DNA of 64,000 bases, from contig NZ_JBEYUS010000008.1 of the NCBI RefSeq assembly GCF_040643635.1, positions 62,001 to 126,000 of the forward strand, read 5' to 3'. Position 1 is the stretch's first letter, and each line of letters opens with the position of its first letter. A program made the translations under genes and the position numbers. The notes under the pieces were generated by a model. It did not search any database, was not told the DNA's origin, and saw only the letters and a program-made list of their open reading frames with translations. Source of the DNA: Saccharopolyspora_C sp040643635. GTDB lineage: Bacteria; Actinomycetota; Actinomycetes; Mycobacteriales; Pseudonocardiaceae. Below, piece after piece: positions 60,695 to 64,000 of the stretch.

Positions 60695-62103
60695 CGGGGA
60701 CGTTCCACCAATTCGGTGTGGGCTTCGGCGATGGGTGCCTGCTGCGGCTTCGGCTTCGCCGGGGCCTGCGGCCTGCGGGCCGCGTCCGAGATGCGCAGCA
60801 GCATCGCGATCAGGATGTAGTTCGCCAGCAGGGACGAGCCGCCGTACGCGAGGAACGGCGCGGTCAGGCCGGTCAGCGGGATCAGCCCCGTCACACCGCC
60901 CGCCACCACGAACAGCTGCAGCGCGACGGTGAACGAGAGGCCCCCGCCGAACAGCTTGCCGAACGAGTCCCGCACCGCGAGCGCGCTGCGCAGGCCGCGC
61001 ATCATCAGCAGCAGGTACATCAGGAAGATCGCGATCAGGCCGATCAGCCCGAGCTCTTCACCCATCGACGTGATGATGAAGTCGCTGTTGGAGAACGGCA
61101 CCGTCTCCGGGCTGCCGCTGCCCAGGCCGGTTCCGCCGATGCCACCGCTGCCCATGCCGTACAGCGCCTGCTTGAGCTGGTAGCCGTCCTCGTGGTGCAG
61201 CGGGTCCAGCCACACGTTCACCCGGGACTGCACGCGGGTCACCGTCTGCCAGGCGAGGACCGCGCCGACGGCGAACAGCGAGAGCCCCAGCACGACCCAG
61301 ATGGCGCGCTCGGTGGCGATGTAGAGCATCACCAGCACGATGCCGAAGAACAACAGCGACGTGCCCAGGTCCTTCTCCAGCACGCCGATGCCGATCGCGG
61401 CGACCCAGGCCACCAGCATCGGCATCAGGTCCCGCGGCCGCGGCAGTTCCACGTTGAGGAACTTGCGTCCCGCGGTGGTGAACAGCTCGCGCTTGGACAC
61501 CAGGAAGGACGCGAAGAAGATCATCAGGAGGATCTTGGCGAACTCGCTGGGCTGGACCTGCCCCAGCGGCCCGAACTTGATCCACAGCTTCGCGCCGTTC
61601 ACCTCGGAGATCGCGCTCGGCAGCAGACCCGGCAGGGCCAGCAGCACCAGCCCGACGAAACCGCAGGTGAAGCTGTACTTCGCCAGCACGCGGTGGTCCT
61701 TGATGAAGGCCAGCACCAGCGCGAACAGGACGAGGCTCAGCGTCAGCCACGCGATCTGCCGCACCGCGTACTCGGTCTCCTTGGCGATGTCGATCCGGTG
61801 GATCATCACCAGCCCGAGGCCGTTGAGCAGCGCGACCAGCGGCAGCATCAGCGGGTCCGCGTACGGCGCCCACTTGCGGACCGCGACGTGCGCGCCGCCG
61901 AACAGCGCGAGGTACGCGGCGCCGTAGATGAACAGCTGCCGCGTGATCGTGTTCTCCTGGCTGATCTCGACCAGCATCAGCGCGAAGGTGACGATCACCG
62001 CGGAGCACACCAGCAGGAACAGTTCGGTGCCTCGCCGGGTGTCGCCCGACGAGGCCGTGTTCGAACCGGAGGTGCTGTCAGCGGACGTGCCCGGCTGGGA
62101 CAT
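60691..62103 (-). CDS. rodA: RodA/FtsW family glycosyltransferase
   Basis: A 470-residue SEDS protein with 12 helices that polymerises lipid II. Motifs include G-L-G-L-V-M-I-H-R, V-Q-P-S-E-F-A-K, L-E-K-D-L-G-T-S-L and L-A-Y-G-G-S-S-L-L. It pairs with PbpA. Start ATG 62103 and the pstP stop share a base (TGATG). Confidence 0.97.
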   Translation of the reverse strand: MSQPGTSADSTSGSNTASSGDTRRGTELFLLVCSAVIVTFALMLVEISQENTITRQLFIYGAAYLALFGGAHVAVRKWAPYADPLMLPLVALLNGLGLVMIHRIDIAKETEYAVRQIAWLTLSLVLFALVLAFIKDHRVLAKYSFTCGFVGLVLLALPGLLPSAISEVNGAKLWIKFGPLGQVQPSEFAKILLMIFFASFLVSKRELFTTAGRKFLNVELPRPRDLMPMLVAWVAAIGIGVLEKDLGTSLLFFGIVLVMLYIATERAIWVVLGLSLFAVGAVLAWQTVTRVQSRVNVWLDPLHHEDGYQLKQALYGMGSGGIGGTGLGSGSPETVPFSNSDFIITSMGEELGLIGLIAIFLMYLLLMMRGLRSALAVRDSFGKLFGGGLSFTVALQLFVVAGGVTGLIPLTGLTAPFLAYGGSSLLANYILIAMLLRISDAARRPQAPAKPKPQQAPIAEAHTELVERPR

Positions 62104-63515
62104 CAGCTCACCGTCCGACAGGTGACCCCGGGAGTCTGCTCGGCCGACGCCAGCGGCGTGTCGGTCGGCGACGGGGGAGCACCCGGCGCGGGCGGTTCAC
62201 CCGGCTCCGAGGTCTGGCCCGGAGGCGCGGGCGCTTCCGGCGGCGTGGAGGGCGTGTGCACCGGGGGAGTGGGGTCCGGCTCCTCGCACTGCGGCAGCAG
62301 CGCGGTCATCCGCAGCCGCCGCATCGCGTCGCGCGCGGAGTCGAGGCCGTCCACATCGGTGATGCCACTGCGCACGTCGCTCCGCCGGGCTTCCTGCAGA
62401 TCGTTGATGCCGATCGGCTGGCAGTCCGGAGCGGAGCCCTCGGGGCAGGAGTCCTCGACCTGCCAGCGCAGCGATACGCCGAGCACGCTGCCCTGGAGGC
62501 CTTGGAAGATCACCACGTCGTCGGCGTCGTTGACACCGATGTAGTACTGCTGGAGCAGCCACCAGCGGCCGACCAGGCCGGCTCCTACGAGGACGACGAT
62601 CGCGGCGGCGACGACGAGAAGTGCACGCAGCCAGCCTCGCCGGTGCGTGCCCTGGTCAGGAGGGGGGGCTGTGTCGTACCGCTGCGGCTGTGGCTTCGGC
62701 ATGGTGGCCGCGCTGGCGCGGGCCGCCGAAGAGTCCGGCTGCGGATCCTCCTCTCCGTTTCCCGCGGCGCCACCGACGATCGGGGCGTCCTCGCCGAATT
62801 CGACGTCCACCACGTCCGCGATGATCACGGTGACGTTGTCGGGGCCACCGCCGCGCAACGCCATCTCGATCATGCGGTCGGCGCAGGCCTGCGGATCGGG
62901 GATCCGCAGCGCGTCGGCCATCGTCTCCTCGCTGACCGGACCGGTGAGGCCGTCGGAGCAGAGCAGGTAGCGGTCGCCCGCCCGGGCTTCGCGCACGGCG
63001 AGGCTGGGCTCGACCTCGTGGCCGGTCAACGCCTTCAGCAGCAACGAGCGCTGCGGATGGTTGGCGGCCTCCTCCTCGGTGATCCGACCCTCGTCGATCA
63101 GCGACTGGACGAAGGTGTCGTCGTGGGTTATCTGGGATAGCTCGCCGTCGCGCACCATGTAGGCGCGGGAGTCGCCGATGTGCACCAGCCCCAGCTTGCT
63201 TCCCGCGAACAGCACCGCGGTCAGCGTGGTCCCCATGCCGTCTAGGTCGGGGTCCTGGGCTACGAGCTCGGAGATCGCACCGTTCCCGGACAGCACTGCT
63301 TGTCGCAGGTGTCCGAGCAGGTCGTCACCGGGTTCGTCGTCGTCGAGCGGCGCTAGGGCCGCGATGACGACCTTGCTGGCGACCTCACCGGCGGCATGGC
63401 CTCCCATGCCGTCCGCGAGGGCGAGAAGTCGTGGGCCGGCGTAGACCGAGTCCTGGTTGTTCGAGCGCACCAGGCCGCGGTCGCTGCGGGCAGCGTAGTG
63501 AAGGACGAGGGTCAT
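62103..63515 (-). CDS. pstP: Serine/threonine protein phosphatase PstP
   Basis: A 470-residue PP2C-type phosphatase that reverses PknA and PknB phosphorylation. Metal-binding D-G-M-G-G-H, G-D-S-R-A, S-D-G-L-T and G-G-P-D-N-V are intact (residues about 35-225). A helix near 295-318 anchors it, with an extracytoplasmic domain ending in a Pro/Thr-rich tail. ATG 63515 overlaps the fhaB stop (ATGA). Confidence 0.97.
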   Translation of the reverse strand: MTLVLHYAARSDRGLVRSNNQDSVYAGPRLLALADGMGGHAAGEVASKVVIAALAPLDDDEPGDDLLGHLRQAVLSGNGAISELVAQDPDLDGMGTTLTAVLFAGSKLGLVHIGDSRAYMVRDGELSQITHDDTFVQSLIDEGRITEEEAANHPQRSLLLKALTGHEVEPSLAVREARAGDRYLLCSDGLTGPVSEETMADALRIPDPQACADRMIEMALRGGGPDNVTVIIADVVDVEFGEDAPIVGGAAGNGEEDPQPDSSAARASAATMPKPQPQRYDTAPPPDQGTHRRGWLRALLVVAAAIVVLVGAGLVGRWWLLQQYYIGVNDADDVVIFQGLQGSVLGVSLRWQVEDSCPEGSAPDCQPIGINDLQEARRSDVRSGITDVDGLDSARDAMRRLRMTALLPQCEEPDPTPPVHTPSTPPEAPAPPGQTSEPGEPPAPGAPPSPTDTPLASAEQTPGVTCRTVS

Positions 63516-63976
63516 GAGCGCAGCTCGATCACCGTCTTGCCGATTTTGATCGGAACGCCGAGCGGGACCTTCGTGGCTCCCGTGACCTTCGCCCGATCGA
63601 GGTATGTGCCGTTAGTGGAGCCTAGATCCTCCACGTACCAGTCGGTGCCGCGGAGCGACAACCGTGCGTGCCGGGTCGACGCGAAGTCGTCGTCCAGCAC
63701 CAACGTGGAGTCGTCGGCCCGGCCGATCATGATCGGCCGACCTTCGAGCGAGATGCGGGTCCCCGCGAGCGGACCGTGCGTCACGACCATCTGCCGTGGC
63801 GCCTTGCTCTTGCCGCGGGCCTGCTTGCTCGACGTCTTACCCGCCCCCGGCATCGACACCCGCATGCCGGAGGCGGAGTACAGATCGGAGCGAACCACGC
63901 GAAGCGCGGCCAGCACGAACAACCAGAGCAGGGCTAGGAACCCTGCTCTGGTCAGCTGAATCACCAGCTCTGGCAC
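63512..63976 (-). CDS. fhaB: FHA-domain protein FhaB/FipA
   Basis: A 154-residue protein with an N-terminal membrane helix (about 8-28) and a C-terminal FHA domain (about 80-150) that binds phosphothreonine: I-G-R, S-T-R-H and N-G-T are present. It binds FtsZ and FtsQ in M. tuberculosis and heads the kinase operon after fhaA, which would lie beyond the window. GTG 63976 is used; the ribosome site is not clear. Confidence 0.92.
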   Translation of the reverse strand: MPELVIQLTRAGFLALLWLFVLAALRVVRSDLYSASGMRVSMPGAGKTSSKQARGKSKAPRQMVVTHGPLAGTRISLEGRPIMIGRADDSTLVLDDDFASTRHARLSLRGTDWYVEDLGSTNGTYLDRAKVTGATKVPLGVPIKIGKTVIELRS

Positions 63977-64000
63977 TTGTTGTGAACGCTCCTACTCCGT

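Overview
This is chromosomal, GC-rich actinobacterial DNA carrying the replication origin region. Gene order, the GTG-rich starts, a four-PASTA PknB operon, MurJ with a separate pseudokinase, CrgA, a DLW-39 peptide and FhaB/PstP point to a Pseudonocardiales member, perhaps near Saccharopolyspora. That genus call is inference. The order closely follows the Mycobacterium tuberculosis stretch Rv3907c-Rv3924c, dnaA, then Rv0002-Rv0019c.

Layout. 1-2661: leuS, cut by the window edge. 2888-6448: SdpI-like protein, YqgE, CCA-adding enzyme and a NUDIX hydrolase. 6445-17092: a DUF6049-type secreted protein, murJ, a MurJ-partner pseudokinase, sigM with its anti-sigma factor, trxB, trxA and cwlM. 17139-26384: GNAT protein, aminotransferase, a D-Ala-D-Ala-ligase-like ATP-grasp enzyme, then the leftward series rpmH-rnpA-yidD-yidC-jag-rsmG-parA-parB with eight parS-like sites. 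27004-39749: dnaA, a 1.8-kb dnaA-dnaN gap holding oriC, dnaN, gnd, recF, dciA, gyrB, gyrA. 39782-41125: DUF3566 protein, tRNA-Ile, DLW-39 peptide, tRNA-Ala.

41080-46192 is a 5,065-bp integrated element in the 3' end of tRNA-Ala, bounded by 48-bp direct repeats. It carries a tyrosine integrase, a RepSA-type HUH initiator, two small proteins sharing an apparently undescribed repeat domain, a divergent GntR/UTRA regulator, and a 642-bp gene-free stretch with a 140-nt imperfect palindrome. I find no transfer ATPase and no excisionase, so it looks like a stripped-down relative of the actinomycete integrative conjugative elements. Its left end also carries a copy of the tRNA terminator stem. Next to it (46237-49933) is an accessory cassette of FAD monooxygenase, GntR-TetR fusion regulator and aromatic-acid-type MFS transporter.

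49979-55442 returns to conserved order: SRPBCC protein, a CwsA-like protein, ppiA, rhomboid protease, PH-like membrane protein, crgA, class E sortase, a small membrane protein and trpG/pabA. 55583-63976 is the leftward fhaB-pstP-rodA-pbpA-pknA-pknB operon, with every junction overlapping.

Much of the window serves growth and division. PknB phosphorylates the MurJ-partner pseudokinase and CwlM in mycobacteria, and all the needed pieces are here: murJ, pseudokinase and cwlM on one side of oriC, pknB, pstP, rodA, pbpA, crgA and cwsA on the other. Initiation (DnaA, DnaN, DciA, gyrase) and origin segregation (ParAB, parS) lie between them.
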